From Gavia stellata (lineage: Eukaryota > Chordata > Aves > Gaviiformes > Gaviidae): DNA of 64,000 nt. Location of the stretch: NCBI RefSeq assembly GCF_030936135.1, contig NC_082616.1, forward strand, positions 12,087,001 to 12,151,000. The letters run 5' to 3'. Both the position numbers and the translations under genes were made by a program. Of the stretch, positions 1 to 33,160 are shown piece by piece. The number at the start of each line of letters is the position of its first letter. Within the stretch, counting starts at the first letter, position 1. Below the pieces are notes generated by a model. That model saw nothing but the letters and a program-made list of their open reading frames with translations, did not search any database and had not been told where the DNA came from.

Positions 1-529
1 GACTTCAATTAACAGTGCATCAAGTTGCCAGAATGCACCAGTCTCGCTTTCAGTCATTACTCTTGAAACTTTCTAGCACTCCAATCTTCGCATTCCCCAC
101 CTTTTGACATACAGAGCACATGCTGTTTGGCTTTGTTCTCCTGTTCAACCTCAGAGTTTATGCTGTGTTTTGCCCCTTTTGATGGTAACACAGAAAGAGA
201 TACTCCCCCTAGAACATCAGAAAGACCCCAAAGTAATGACCAGGTTAGAACCCACTTTGCTTTAGAGATCTCATTAAACCATTCCCCAGATCAGAGGGCT
301 ATAGATAACACAGCAGTTAAAACTGTTCCAAGTGCCCAATTCCCTTTTCAAGAGAGCTGCACACTTAGTGAGCATAATTTTTCAAAAACATTAGGAAGTG
401 CAGGTCCACACATCTATTTTAAGGCAGCACCATTTGCAGAAAGCACACAGGAAAATAAGCTGTTGTTTTACTTTATCCCACCCCCAATGGAAATCCAGAA
501 CTTCTCACATCCCAACACAAGCACCTAAC
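1..529 (-). other. ANAPC1: ANAPC1 intron (partial)
   Basis: Intron after coding exon 9. No reading here matches the next expected ANAPC1 segment, which must lie left of the window. Nothing else is recognisable. Confidence 0.75.
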
Positions 530-739
530 CTCATGTTTGTGACTGTTTCTGTCCACAGATGATCTATACACAGCTCAGGAACAATTGGTTCAGTTTCTGG
601 TATAAGGAAGGAATCACTGGAAGTGCTGTTTGGAGAATGGGTAATACTGTGCCTCTTTGGTGACTGAGCATTACCGGAAAAGTTGAACCTCTGCACTCCT
701 GAGAAAGAATGCACTCCCAGGGCGGGAGAATGAGAGCGG
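530..739 (-). CDS. ANAPC1: ANAPC1 coding exon 9
   Basis: Encodes SRSHSPALGVHSFSGVQRFN through PELCIDHLWTETVTNM. It holds further SP sites (HSPAL, QSPKR, HSPNS). The acceptor is cttgcag|C and the donor ATGAG|gttagg, leaving phase 2 into an exon beyond the window. Confidence 0.94.
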
Positions 740-3700
740 CTGCAAGCAAAGACATGACGGTAATGAAGAGTGGATTTACAAAGTCAGGTACAGAATCCCT
801 GTTAAGTGAGGGAGTTCATACACTGGTAGAGACTTTAAAAAACAACACACAACCAAAACCACCCTAAAACAGTAGCTAGTTCAGTATTAGCTTCCTTTAG
901 CAATACACCCTAGCACAGGGAAACATTTCTCTATTAATGTCAAATCATCTCTGTCAGAATCCAATAGAAGAGATTTCAAAAGTAAGACAACCAACATTTT
1001 AAGTCGCATGGTCCGTTCCATCAAAAATCTCTCCCACCCTGTTCCCTCTAAATATGGCTTTCTTCAGAAAACTGAACTAAAACCACTCCTGGGACTCAAA
1101 AGACCTGCAGACAGTCCCTGACTCCACTACAGACTGGCTGTGTGATGACAGAACAGCCCCTTTGGCTCTTGCACACCAATTACCCTCTTGTGCTATAGGG
1201 ATAATAGCACACCAAGTCTCACGAGGGCATTCCAAGAGGGCTTTCAGATGCTGTAACAGAGGAGGCACCGGCGCCTTAGGTGGACAGACTTGTAATGGTA
1301 GAGGAAGAGAGACAGCAATTCCAGATGCGCATCCCATTGTATATCTCACACTCTTTGGTATCGTCTGTCTATGTATCATGTTCGGCACCCACCTCAAAGC
1401 AGCCATGTTGGAGATAGACGGCGAGCGGGACTGCATGCTGGGCGATGACACTGATCTGCTCTGGCTGTGGATAGACGAGTAGTTCTGGAAAGGGGAGCCC
1501 ACAGGAGAGTCTCCTTTTGAGAGGCTTCTGAGATGAGCCGTCAAAGAGCTGCTAGTGGCCACATGCTGCGGTGTGCCCATCTGCTCCGAAAACTTCAGCA
1601 CCGTGTTCTGCTCCTGGGAGAGAAAACAGAGCTGTCTATGCACAAACAGCACATGGGCAGTAACAGCCAGGAAGATGCTCAAACAGCCTCCTTCATCAGC
1701 TAGGCATTAAAAATTTATGCCTCGGTAGGTGCTCAGCCTAAAAAGTTATTCCTACCAACCATGCTCTCACTCACAGTCACAGAAACTACTCCTACGGTTT
1801 TCATGACACCGAGTTGTTTGTCACTTTTCTTACAGAACACAAGTTTAAGCAGAGTCAAAACCTTCTGGTACAATATAAGGAATATAATGATAAGCAGAAT
1901 ATGACCATCACAGGATCTCCCTGACTGTGATGCAGGCAAATACATGAAAGAAACCATTTAAAAAAAAAAAAAAAAAAAAAACACACACCAACAAACATCA
2001 TACTCTCTTATAAATAAGATAAATCACAAATGCCAGGCATTTCTAACGCACACAGCCATAAAAGCATGTAAACACACACAAAAACGAATTTGTACCTCTG
2101 GCTTCACTCTCCGAAGAGCCCAAACAGTATGTAAACTCTGCACAGTATCATAGGTCATCACAATGGAAGGTTCAGCACTGAGAAAGACGATCCTCAAGGT
2201 GTAATCAGCAACGTACTGCACTCTAGCAGACCCAAACACACCTGCTAAAGAAGCAGTTAACTTTGGTTAAGGCGAAAGGATCATTTCTACAGCAGCGTTA
2301 TCATTTACAGGGTTAGCATTTCTCACACCCTCTTTCTTCTGCAATCTGGGTTTCTTTCCTGAACAGCTTCCCTGTTCACGAAGCAGCTAAAACAACCCAC
2401 TTCTGAATTCTTGAAAGAGTGAATATTTGCAAATTTTGTAATACAGAAAACGCTCAGGTGACACATTAAACATTTGATGCTATACTGACGGACTCCAAGT
2501 GATACATCTAAAGATGTAAACCTACCTCCAGACTTACAGACGAGAGGTGTTATCTCATCTAATGGGTGTAGCATGCTGAACATAGTAGGCAAAGGTTCTC
2601 TAGAAAGAAACCAAAACATAGTATGTTCAAAAACCAAATGCTAACAAGCATAATTTTTCTCTCTTGTAGCTGGTACACGCGCTGCAATCCCAAACCAGCT
2701 CCTTAGACCTTAACAAATCAGAGCCTGAAATCTAACAGTAGAGACACATATTCCATTCACAGAAGCTTGTTGGATTAACAGAGTAGAGTCAGACAAAGGC
2801 TGGTGTATCAAACAGGATGATTAGGTCTGTTTTACACATTCCCAGAGCACTTGGAAATGACCCCACCTGGTGGCCACACGACAGGCTTTGGCTGGCCCGA
2901 GCGAACAGAGCTGGCACAAGCGGAGTTTGGAGGAGGAGTAGGAAGAGGAGAAAGCCCTTAAACCAGACGCAGCTTAAGAATTTAGGTTCCACAGCTCCCA
3001 GGTCCCAGACAAGCAGACAGCCATCAGGTCATTTGTATTTATCACAGAGCAGCAACCAAGCCACCCATCTGTGGTGGCAGTAGCAAAAGGAAGAATTTTC
3101 ATGGAAGGCCAGCTTGAGTAGGCTCAATCACGATTTTTGCAGTGTACCCTCCTGAACATTTTCAGAACCTCTGTTTCTAATCCCAACTCTTCTGAGGACT
3201 AGAGAATCACAAGTGCCTGGAATAGACACATAAAGCCCAAGAGAGAGCAAGTGGCTGTATTAAAGCTGCTCAACGGCACACCATCCAACTCCTTACTCTG
3301 CTTCTCAGCTGTACGCCCAGCCACAGACCACAGGGTCTAGGATCCTCACCAAAGAGGTAACAGGATGCTCCATACATTTAAAGCATCCTGCAGCTGAGAG
3401 TGAATGTCTCAAGGACAATCCCTCAGTGAATCTCCCAGTCATCCATCGCAGCCCGGAACCAATTCCCAGGACAAACTTTAATGAAATCAGGCTAGTAACA
3501 TCAATACCGTGCCCCCCATATACTATTCCCAGGATCACTACTCCCAACTAGTTCTTAAACACAATATCAGAGGAATATCATGGATAGTCAGTATTCAGCC
3601 CCTTCCTGCTATTTCCTGATGTTTCATCTGATTTCACCTGTCCCTGACATGAACACACAGATCCTTTCATTATTGGTCTTCAGCTCTTGCACTCCTCTAT

Positions 3701-5301
3701 TAGATTAGCAAACAGCCTATAACGAAGCAATCAAAGCCACTCATTACATACCTGGGTGGACTGGGAGGTACTTCGTGTGAAGAACTGCTGCGCTCAAATA
3801 ACAAACCATATTTTGTTGGCCAGACGTTTGCGACCTATAAAAAATTACAAATAGATTAATGACCAAAAAAAAAAAATCAAGTGCTTACTATATTGATTAC
3901 GTTTCATGTTTGAGCATTTTGTTATAGCAAAATAAGCTGTTTAGGCCTTTTCTTGAGAGAACAGTAATGTAAATCAGAGCAGGCTCTCAGACTACAAAGC
4001 AGTCATACCCATACTTTCCCACATCATACAACTGGCTGCCACTACTTCCAGAAGTATTCAGTGCCCTGACCACACGGCCGCACTTTCATCAGCTTTGTCC
4101 CTTTCACCCACAAAGTGACGAACTCGGGCAGCCACCGCCAACAGTGCCCTACGCACACCTCCCCACCCCAGCACAGCGTGCAACCAGATCGCAAGCCCAT
4201 TTGTGGACAAAAAAAAAAAAAGCACAGCACTTACCTGAAAAGGTAAAGCAGCAATGTAATCCTTTCCCTCTATGCTATGCACATTTATACAGGAATTCTG
4301 CAATATGCAGATACATTTCTCTACTATTTCATCACTGCCTGAAACTGGAGGAAAAAAGGAAAAAAAAAAAACAACCCACAGTAAAGTTTCTCTCTTTCCT
4401 TAGATATCCTCTGACACAAAATGTAAACTTGAGGGGGGGTGGCTGTCTTGATAGCCTTGATGACTAAACTTATAGCAAGTCTTGATGACTAAACTTATCA
4501 TGCCAAGAAAGCTGAACTCAAAACATTTGGCTGGCATTACAGTAAGCAGGAAACTTACCATCAGCTTTTTCAGATTTTTCCTGGGGTATAGTGAAGTCAC
4601 ACCATAAGGCCTAAAACCAAATACAGTATAATTATTTCTGAAGAATGAGCTGATGCTACCACACGATCTCATCTTTCCGTATTTCCCCAAATCGCCCCAC
4701 CTCAGAACACTGTTTGAAAGCAGTCAGCGAGTATCTTTTAGCAAACGTGCATTCGTTCAGTCGCCACCTTTCCACTTTCCGTACCTGCAGAACAGGGCTG
4801 TCAACAGTGAAAGCCTTATAAACGGTAGACGCTTGGTTTTTACTGCCTTTGCTCCAGATGACCATGTTGCTGGCCACATACAGCTCTTCATCGTAGTCCA
4901 CTTCTTCCCCGACATCACTGACGCCTTTCCTCAACTGCCAACTTTCCTGAAAGGCAAGATTTTTTAAGGAGAAGCTACAAGACCGGCCGGTGTGGTCACC
5001 ACAGCTGGTCATCGCTCAGCAGTCACGGTTCGGCCCGTTGATTTAGGAGGCCGGAAAGCCAGGCCAGGGCCCCCACGCCGCCTCGTACCCGCTGCCGCTC
5101 GTGGATCGTCACCTCGCGGAGGGAGCCCACCAGGCCGGCCGCCCCGTCGGAGGAGCAGAGCTCGGAGGCGGGCTGCAGCCGCCGCAGCTGGAGGGTGAGG
5201 GCGCTGGGGTGGCGCCGGCAGTGCTCGCGGCCCCGGGGGGCGAACTCCTGCAGGTCGCCGGCCGCAATCATCGTCGCCCTCTCGTCAGAGTGGTCCGACA
5301 T
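530..5301 (-). CDS. ANAPC1: ANAPC1, anaphase-promoting complex subunit 1 (partial, coding exons 1-9)
   Basis: APC1 is the largest scaffold subunit of the nuclear APC/C ubiquitin ligase, which drives mitotic exit. Nine minus-strand exons join in frame: 5301-5089, 4946-4785, 4610-4559, 4338-4235, 3834-3752, 2599-2526, 2241-2096, 1613-1393 and 739-530. Together they give about 421 residues of a protein of about 1,940 in human; the rest lies left of the window. The product follows human ANAPC1 closely, for example DLQEF, SSDGAAGLVGSL, DYDEELYV, HSIEGKDYIA, MLHPLDEITPLVCKSG and PSIVMTYD. This is the N-terminal beta-propeller region. Exons 8-9 (about residues 290-395) encode a Ser/Pro-rich loop with several SP sites. 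In human the equivalent loop is phosphorylated by mitotic kinases and controls CDC20 loading. The start is the first AUG of the conserved frame, inside a CpG island. No break is seen. The gene call is firm; UTR limits are not visible. Confidence 0.96.
1393..1613 (-). CDS. ANAPC1: ANAPC1 coding exon 8 (start of regulatory Ser/Pro loop)
   Basis: Encodes EQNTVLKFSEQMGTPQ through SISNMAAL. It carries SP sites in GDSPV, GSPF, SSPS and RSPS. The acceptor is ctcccag|GAG and the donor AG|gtgggt, leaving phase 2. Confidence 0.94.
1960..1992. repeat. Poly(A) tract with short CA tail, ANAPC1 intron 7
   Basis: An uninterrupted run of 22 A followed by a few CA units. It is a simple repeat, or the tail of an old retroposed copy whose body is not recognisable. 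Confidence 0.8.
2096..2241 (-). CDS. ANAPC1: ANAPC1 coding exon 7
   Basis: Encodes VFGSARVQYVADYTLRIVFL through to RRVKPE. The acceptor is a tandem NAG (ttagcag). The AG nearer the exon body gives the same length as human; using the other would extend the exon to 2244 and add one residue. The donor is GAG|gtacaa, phase 0. Confidence 0.93.
2526..2599 (-). CDS. ANAPC1: ANAPC1 coding exon 6
   Basis: Encodes REPLPTMFSMLHPLDEITPL then VCKSG. The acceptor is tttctag|AGA and the donor GGAG|gtaggt. It is 74 bases and leaves phase 1. Confidence 0.95.
3752..3834 (-). CDS. ANAPC1: ANAPC1 coding exon 5
   Basis: Encodes VANVWPTKYGLLFERSSSSH and continues to VPPSPP. The acceptor is tttatag|GTC and the donor AG|gtatgt, leaving phase 2. 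Confidence 0.94.
4235..4338 (-). CDS. ANAPC1: ANAPC1 coding exon 4
   Basis: Encodes EIVEKCICILQNSCINVHS then IEGKDYIAALPFQ. The acceptor is ttcag|GC and the donor CAG|gtaagt. It enters in phase 1 and leaves in phase 0. Confidence 0.94.
4559..4610 (-). CDS. ANAPC1: ANAPC1 coding exon 3
   Basis: A small 52-base exon, ALWCDFTIPQEKSEKAD, following ttttag and ending before gtaagt. It matches human ALWCDFIISQDKSEKA and leaves phase 1. Confidence 0.9.
4785..4946 (-). CDS. ANAPC1: ANAPC1 coding exon 2
   Basis: Residues 72-125, ESWQLRKGV to DSPVLQ. The acceptor is tttcag|GAA and the donor CAG|gtacgg. It is 162 bases and phase 0 at both ends. Confidence 0.95.
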
Positions 5302-5620
5302 GGGGGCCCGATATCCTCATTATTTCTGGGACGGACGCACACCCGCCGCGACCGGGCTCCGGCTCCCGCGCCGCCCGGGGGCCCCGCGGGAAGCGGCAGC
5401 GCGGCTGGGGCGAGCGCGGACGCCGGCGGCGGCTCCTCACACGGGCGCGGCCATCTTGTCGCTCCCGCCCTGCCCCGCGGCAACGCGCGGGGGACGCTGG
5501 GAGGGAAATGGCGGAGGGCGGCGGCGCGGCGCCAACTGCTCGCGTCCCCGTAGGGGCCTGTACGCCGGGCCCGAGGGCGTTTGGCGGTGTCTCCTGAGGG
5601 GAGACCTGCTCAAAACGCCG
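5020..5620. promoter_or_regulatory. CpG island and promoter of ANAPC1
   Basis: CpG-rich block covering ANAPC1 exon 1 and its upstream flank. It includes a YY1-type site at about 5447-5461 (AAGATGGCC core on the minus strand). YY1 sites of this form sit close to start sites of housekeeping genes. The exact start of transcription cannot be read. A divergent plus-strand transcript is possible, but no gene supports it. Confidence 0.75.
5089..5301 (-). CDS. ANAPC1: ANAPC1 coding exon 1
   Basis: Residues 1-71, beginning MSDHSDERATM and ending TIHERQR. The donor is CGG|gtacga on the minus strand, phase 0. It matches the human N-terminus (ERTTMIAARDLQEF). Confidence 0.95.
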
Positions 5621-8600
5621 TATTGGGGTGGTACGGTCACGTTGATCTTTAAAACAGAATCGCCGGTGTGCGGTCCAGGCCCTCGGCAGCCCGGTGTCAC
5701 CCCCGGCAGCAGAGTGCTCTGCGTACCGCTGCCACCTCGGCCCCTGCACGCCCGTCCCTTTCCCGCCTCCCAAGGCAACTTTCCTCAAAAACTTGGACCT
5801 GTCTCACCCTTCGCAAACCAAATTGGCATTCTGCACCTTTTCTTCTGACTGTAGCCAGCGAACAGCCAAAGGACTGTCCTGTACGTCTCTTGAGGCCTGT
5901 GACAAAATCCCCCCATTACAGCCAGGCCTGTACTTCTGCAGTTAAATATTTTAACAGCCTCGACACTGATGCTTTAAGGCGTGAAAGTTTACGCGGCATG
6001 GAATTCATTTACCTGTACGGTTCGAGCAGTATGGACGAGCTGTTTACTTTCCAAAGGCAGGCACAGTGCTTAGGAAACAAAACACACCATAGGTGAGACC
6101 ATTTCATAGGACTCCCAGACCCCCGCCACTCTGCAGTTGTCGACAGGCATGTTGTACGACCCTCTTCACAAAATTTCAGATGCTCGTGTGATACGGGTTA
6201 GCAAAACTCGTTGGAAGTCTGGGCTCCACTGACTTACGCCGGCTAAAAACTCAGCTCCTGACACGCCGGCGGTCAGTGCCCCAGGCGGCTCTTCTCCTGT
6301 CCTGAGTGCAGAGAGCTTCTGTCATCCACCGTCCCTCCTGAAAGGGTGCAGGGACAGCCTGCCACACTTGCAAAGGCTAAGAAGGAGGGTGCCGAAACCT
6401 TCACAGCTGTATCTCTCACTACCAGCACTAGGTGTCAGGCAGTTAGCCTGGCTTTTCTGATGAGAACTGCCAGTTTTTGCCAAAGGAATGACGCGTTGAC
6501 ATGCGTTTCTGTATAATCAAATGTCACCCGTGTGTAATTGGGCCCTTTGTGTTCCAGCATCTGCTGTTCTGCCTTGGTCGTGGTGTCACAACAAAACGTG
6601 CAGAAATAGCTCTTTGGGATGTACCCAGCTGCCAAAATCTGGTGGGATAATCAGATTATTTTTATTCTTTTAAGAACAAGTTTCACTGATGAGATCAGCG
6701 CTGTACTGTTAATCTGTCCATCTTGCAGGCGCTGTAGCGTACGCTGGCATCTGTATCACGCGGAGGTGTCAGCAGTAACCAAGCTTACCCTGCGGTCTTT
6801 TCAACCATTCCTACATTGCAAAATGAGCTCTTTTCTTTACCTCTCACCTTTATAATTGCTCACCTAAACGAGAGGGTGTTGCTGGCTACAGATCACAGCC
6901 AGTAACTAGCTTTCAGCATAGCGCCGTTCCTGCAACGGCGTAATTTCTCCATTTGTGTCCAAGTCGCATACCAGAAAATGCCTTTTTTTTTTTTTTTTTT
7001 AATTAGCACCTGGGTATGAAGCACAAAAGGAGCCTGTGTTTGTCTGACAGGTGATAATAACAGAACAAAACCTGTATGAAGTACCCTGAGGGGAACTGGA
7101 AGTGTACTGCATTCTGACGAGGATTATTTTTTTTCAAGATATTAGTTTCTCATGAGAAATCAAAGGAGAAGGGAGAAGCTGGTGAAGAATTGAAAACATA
7201 TTTGAAACCATGGTTCCAGCACGTGGTTTGGGGAATCCTTGGTTCAAGTCATGACAACAAGCACTATCATTTTCTTAGAAATGAGAAGCAGCCTGCTGGG
7301 GAAAGCCAGGTTTAGGAGAAGCAAAGATTCACCAAGCTCCAGAGTGTTTTTAGATTGTGCTGCAGCTTCTGTCAGGAAGACAACTGGAAAAAATGGTAGC
7401 CTGGATCTACAGATCCAGCCAGGGACCCAATCTCCATACGGAGACAAAGGGCGGTATTTACACAAATAAGACTGTGAAATACAAACAGCAATTTTGTGGC
7501 AAGTAAGAATGCCCAGGGCTCAAAACGAAGAAGGTTCAAGCCAGCATCCAACCTTTGGAGATGACTTTCTGCTTTTGCGAAATAATTTGCAGACCAGGAG
7601 AAATTGTCCTAGGAAGAAACAACAGAGCCAAGGGACAAAATGTGCCTGGTAAGAGACGTAGCATGTACCATGCGCCCAGAGAAAGCAGCACAAGAATAAA
7701 GGCATTTTAGTAGCACCACAAAATGTTCAGTTTTCTCTGCAAATTGTTTGCGAGCTGCATCCTGTGACCAGGGTATAACATTTAACACAAACGCCAACAA
7801 AGGCCATCTGCCTTGAGCTAAAAACATGTGCCAAAAGAGTTTGGTGTTTACAAGAACAGGAGCCCCTGCAAGTAGAAGTAAAAGTAGACACAAAAAGGAA
7901 GCAGAAATAAAGGAAAGAAGAGATTTAGCAAAATGAAAATAAAAATACAGAAATAGCAAAGGGGAAGAAAATCTTAGCACATAACAGCCCAAAGCCTGAT
8001 TGCCGAATGCCATTTCTGCTAAATTGTCTGATGTCACTAGTATACGTTGCCCCCAAATTCTCCGAATAGTCTTGTGAAGAAATGATGTCGATGCTCTGAA
8101 GTGAAACTGCAGAACACCTAAAGGGTCAAGTTCAGGCTCTAGCCTGGCACCGCGACGCTCCGGGGTGCCTCTGAGAGCACCTAAAGCACTCGCTGGGATC
8201 CTGCTAAGAGAAAGCTGAGAATACCTGTGGAGCTGCTGATGTTATCGGAAGGGGATTGCAACTTCTCATGCAGGCAGGAGAAGCCCGTGATGATAAAGAC
8301 AGGCATCTTTGCGCTCACGAGCAGGACTCCGCGTGCACACATATACAAACACAGCAGGAAAACACGGACTCAAAGGGCAGCGGCCCCTCCTCGGAGGTAT
8401 GGCCTGGGCAATGGATCTGATAACCTTTGCGCGGGAGAGCCACGGGCTGAAAGCGTGGCTCAGAAACAGCCAGTACCTGTGGAGTTACTGGCACTCTGCT
8501 CTGCCCTCCTCCTTCGGAAGGGGAGAGGTGGGTGCTCCCTCCAGCGTGGTCTGTGCTGCGCTACAGCACCTGGAGAGCTGTGAGCAGGACTGGTTTAGCT

Positions 8601-10860
8601 GGTTCAGGGTGGGATCCCGGCCCTCAGACAGAGGAGACAGGCAGCCTTTGTTTCTTATTAAAGGTTCTCCCTTTGTTTCAGTCCTCGTTTCTTTGATATC
8701 AGTTGGGGTTTTTTTCTCTCCCACTACCCCGGGAGGGCTGTGAGGTATTTCTAGGGCCAAATGTTGGCTGATACCCAGCCCCAGGCAACAAGAACAGGGG
8801 ATGCTATTTGGGGAGATCTTGTGAGTCTGGCCACACATGTACTTTGGGTCCAAAACCCACAAGCCGTTTGTGTGCAGACACCAGCAAGTGTTGGGTCTGG
8901 GCTCTGAGATATGGAAATATGTAATCTGCTCAGAGGAAGGCCATTGAGGCTGCTCCTGAGCCTGTATTCTACATGCGGTTGGAAGGAGACCGAGGATGGC
9001 AGTATGCCAGGCGAGGTGGAAGCTGCACATCGCCAACCCAGGGGCAGCCAGAGTGGCCAGACTGTCTCCTGCCTTCCAGACCTTCCCTATCATGAACCTG
9101 GCCTGAGAGTTTCTCCTCTTCCTCTTTCTTCCTCCCCCTCCATGCACCAGCCTCTTCCTCATGTCAAGCTGTGCCCAAATGAACGGCAACAAACCCTATC
9201 GAGCCGGAGACTAGTTTACACCAGCGCTGAGCAGAAACCAACCTACTGTAAAGAAATGACCCAAATTAGGGGATTTTAGAGAGCTGCTTAAATCCTCTTT
9301 ACCTGCCCATGTGTTCTCATTGTTTATTTTTTTCACTCCTCTTTCGTAGAAATTGCTCCTGCTTCCTCACCCCGTGTTAGTGGGGCAATTATATGACATT
9401 ATCCCGATGCCAGGGGCTGTTTCCACTCTGCAGCCCACAAAGTCCAAAGGCCTTTCCATTGCTTTGTTCCCAAAAATCGCAAAGCCAGCAGCAGCAGGGA
9501 ACGTAGCCAGATGAAAGTGCACCCGTGCGGCAAAGGCTGACCGCAAACGACAGGCTCGTATCAAGAGCCAGCCTGGAAAGACAGAGGGACAAATGCCTGT
9601 CCCTGGGTCTCCTCCTACTCCCTGAGTGACGTTGGATGCGTGGGGAATGTGCTCAAAATTTGGAGAAAAAGCGACGCTGCTGGAGCCGCACAGAAGGCGC
9701 TGGCTCTTAGGTACCGCTGAGGGTGCTCCGTCTTCTTGCAGCAGCTTTAGTACATTTTTCTTCTCCCCTTTAATCTGGGCCTCTAGCGACACGCGCCCTT
9801 CCTTAGCTGCTGATCATTTCAAGATGTGAGAAGCTGGTCTGGAGCGAAAGAGGCAGCGAGGGGGGAAATTCAATCTCTGTCACCAGGGCCTGAGAATATG
9901 CGGTGAATAAGCAGCTTTGCAAGTCAAAAAAGTCTGGGAGTGATTTGTTCTTTTTTCACTGAACTTAAGACATTTTTTCTTCCCAGTTGGAAAAGATTTC
10001 CAACTGCATTTCATATGGTTCTTTTCTTTCTAACAGCCTGAGAAGTGCACTGCCCTTCCCAGCTCTTGTTATAAATTATACACAAATAGAAATGAGCAGC
10101 TTCAACACAGAGCTGTCTTCTTGCCCCATCTCTGTTTCCACAGTGCGCCGATGCTTACCTAGTGCTAATGGGGCAAAATTTACATCTCTTTTCCTAACTT
10201 CAGGGGTTTGGGAAGACTACAGCAGGCCGCTGGAAAAAAAGTTACACTTGTGTCATAGTTTCAGAGAATTTTATGTGCAGGGAGCAGAAAGGTTGCAGCA
10301 GAGAAATACACTGAGTCACGTCAAGTCAGGCTGCTGGTTCCCCAGATGCCAGTCCCTTCCCATTTGCGGTGGGTGAGATGTAGATGGCCTCAATGCAGCT
10401 TGGTCTCAAACCTCTTCAAGCGTGGCCAGCGTCCGGGTCAGGTTCTGAATCCCCAGAAACTCCCTCGTTTCCTTCCCATGCCATCAGGGGACATGTTCTG
10501 TTTCGCTCCTTGCATTAAACGGCGTGTGTCGCACACTGGTTTCGCGTGGGTCTTCCCCCTTTTCTCGCTGCGGCTTGGTTTTGTCTCTGTCCCCTCTTGT
10601 CCTGCTGTTCTGGTCCAGGCAGACGAGGAGGAACGGTGCTTTCAGCACACCACGCCCTTCCCAGCCTGCGACACGGGGTCCTGTACCTGGCCCCCCAGGC
10701 AGCGGCCCTGTCCCCACCTTCTCGGTGTGGGGCTCCGCAGGCAGGGGCGGCTGGGAGGAAAGGAGCTGGTCCTCAGAACATGCGAGCGCAGCCCTGAACG
10801 CCTTCCTGGAGATAAACCCCGTCCCCCTGCATCACAAGTTGTCCATCCCTGGAGAAGGGA
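5621..10860. other. Intergenic region between ANAPC1 and MERTK
   Basis: About 5.2 kb separating two divergent genes. Open frames exist on both strands (a minus-strand one of 235 codons at 8485-9192 is the longest). None shows a recognised family, biased codon use or exon signals that join. There is a poly(T) tract near 6978-7001. Regulatory elements may be present but cannot be named from sequence alone. Confidence 0.7.
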
Positions 10861-11114
10861 AGGACGAGCCCTTCTCCGCAGCAGCCGCGGCTGCACCCAG
10901 CACCCTCCCGGGCCGGCGCGGTGGGGCTGCAGGGGCGGGACCCGAGCCCCGCAGCGCCGGGCACCGTGCCCCGGGGCTGCCCCGTCCCCGCCCCAGGCCG
11001 AGGCCCCGCCGAGGGAGGCGGGCCGGTGCCGTGCCGGGGCGGGGCGGCAGCGCGCTGGCGGCGCCGAGGCGCGGCGCAGCGGAGCGGGGCCGGTGCCGGT
11101 GGCGGCGGCGGGCG

Positions 11115-32282
<21,168 letters not shown>

Positions 32283-32348
32283 AAGGGGGGCCCTGCGCAG
32301 AGCGGGGCGTAATTGGGCTCCGAGAAAAGGACAGAGAGGGTATATTTT

Positions 32349-32354
32349 AATAAA
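32349..32354 (+). terminator. MERTK: MERTK polyadenylation signal
   Basis: AATAAA 67 bases after the stop codon, followed by a T/GT-rich stretch. A second candidate, ATTAAA, lies at 32450-32455. Use of the first gives a 3' UTR of under 100 bases. Confidence 0.65.
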
Positions 32355-32455
32355 CAGTCGTCTGTTTTATTCCTTCCTGCGTTATTTTCATGGCAGAGCC
32401 TGGCCCTTCCCCGGAGCTCTTTCCTGGGCTGAAGTCAGCAGGGTTTGTAATTAAA

Positions 32456-33160
32456 TGCTCTAACTGTTTTTTCTGTATCGGGAGGCTTTGGTATTTGCGC
32501 TCCCCACGGCTCACAGGTAAGGGGCAGCCCCTGACCCCCCCAGGGGTAACCGAGCATGGCCGGGGCGGACAGTGCCGAGGCGCGGGGGCACACGGTGGGC
32601 ACAGGCGAGCTCCCCTGGGCCACCCCGCGTGCCGTTGGCTTCCCGCCATCCGGGCCGCTCCAGCGCCAAACAGCGAGGGTGCAACCGGCCTCGAGGGGCC
32701 TTTTTTTCCCCTTCTTCACCATTTCTGGTGGCTTTTGTGATGGGCAGCCCTGTGGGTGGTCTGGGCCCCTGCTGCACAGCCCGCGGAGGGATTTCACGCT
32801 GCAAGACATGCCCGCTGAAAATGGCAAGCGGAGCCCAAACAGGAACAGTGGGTGCTTCAAAGGAACAGCGGGTGCTTCAGAATCCCCTTCTCCCAGACGG
32901 CAGGTTTCCGTCCGCCGCCGAGAACGCCATCGGCCCCGTGGCGACGACGGGGACACAGGGGTGTGGAGGGGGGGTCCCGGGAGGGATGGCTCGGCCGCCC
33001 TGCGGTGGCTTGGCCCTTCCCGGCTGCCCCTTCCCCGTTTGAGGGGATTTCTGCGCTTCCCATCGCAGGGGCAGCTCCGCAGCGACCGGCCGGCGCGCCG
33101 TGCCCAGCAGATGGAGCAGGGACCCCGCGCAGCGCCCCGCCGCCTCCCGCCCCGCCTGCG
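32456..33160. other. Gap between MERTK and the FBLN7-proximal minisatellite
   Basis: GC-rich sequence with open frames on both strands caused by a lack of stop codons. No conserved protein is seen. It contains a local duplication of the 15-base unit ggaacagtgggtgct near 32843-32875. Confidence 0.5.

Noticed and set aside
5195-5848. 217-codon plus-strand frame starting inside ANAPC1 exon 1
   Set aside because: It overlaps the antisense of a real exon and the CpG island. The composition explains it, and no homologue is recognised.
7609-8037. 142-codon minus-strand frame rich in Leu and Phe
   Set aside because: The plus strand is A/G-rich here, which yields hydrophobic antisense readings by composition. 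No membrane protein family is recognised.
8485-9192. 235-codon minus-strand frame between ANAPC1 and MERTK
   Set aside because: No recognised family, no conserved motif and low-complexity stretches. It is consistent with chance in GC-rich sequence.
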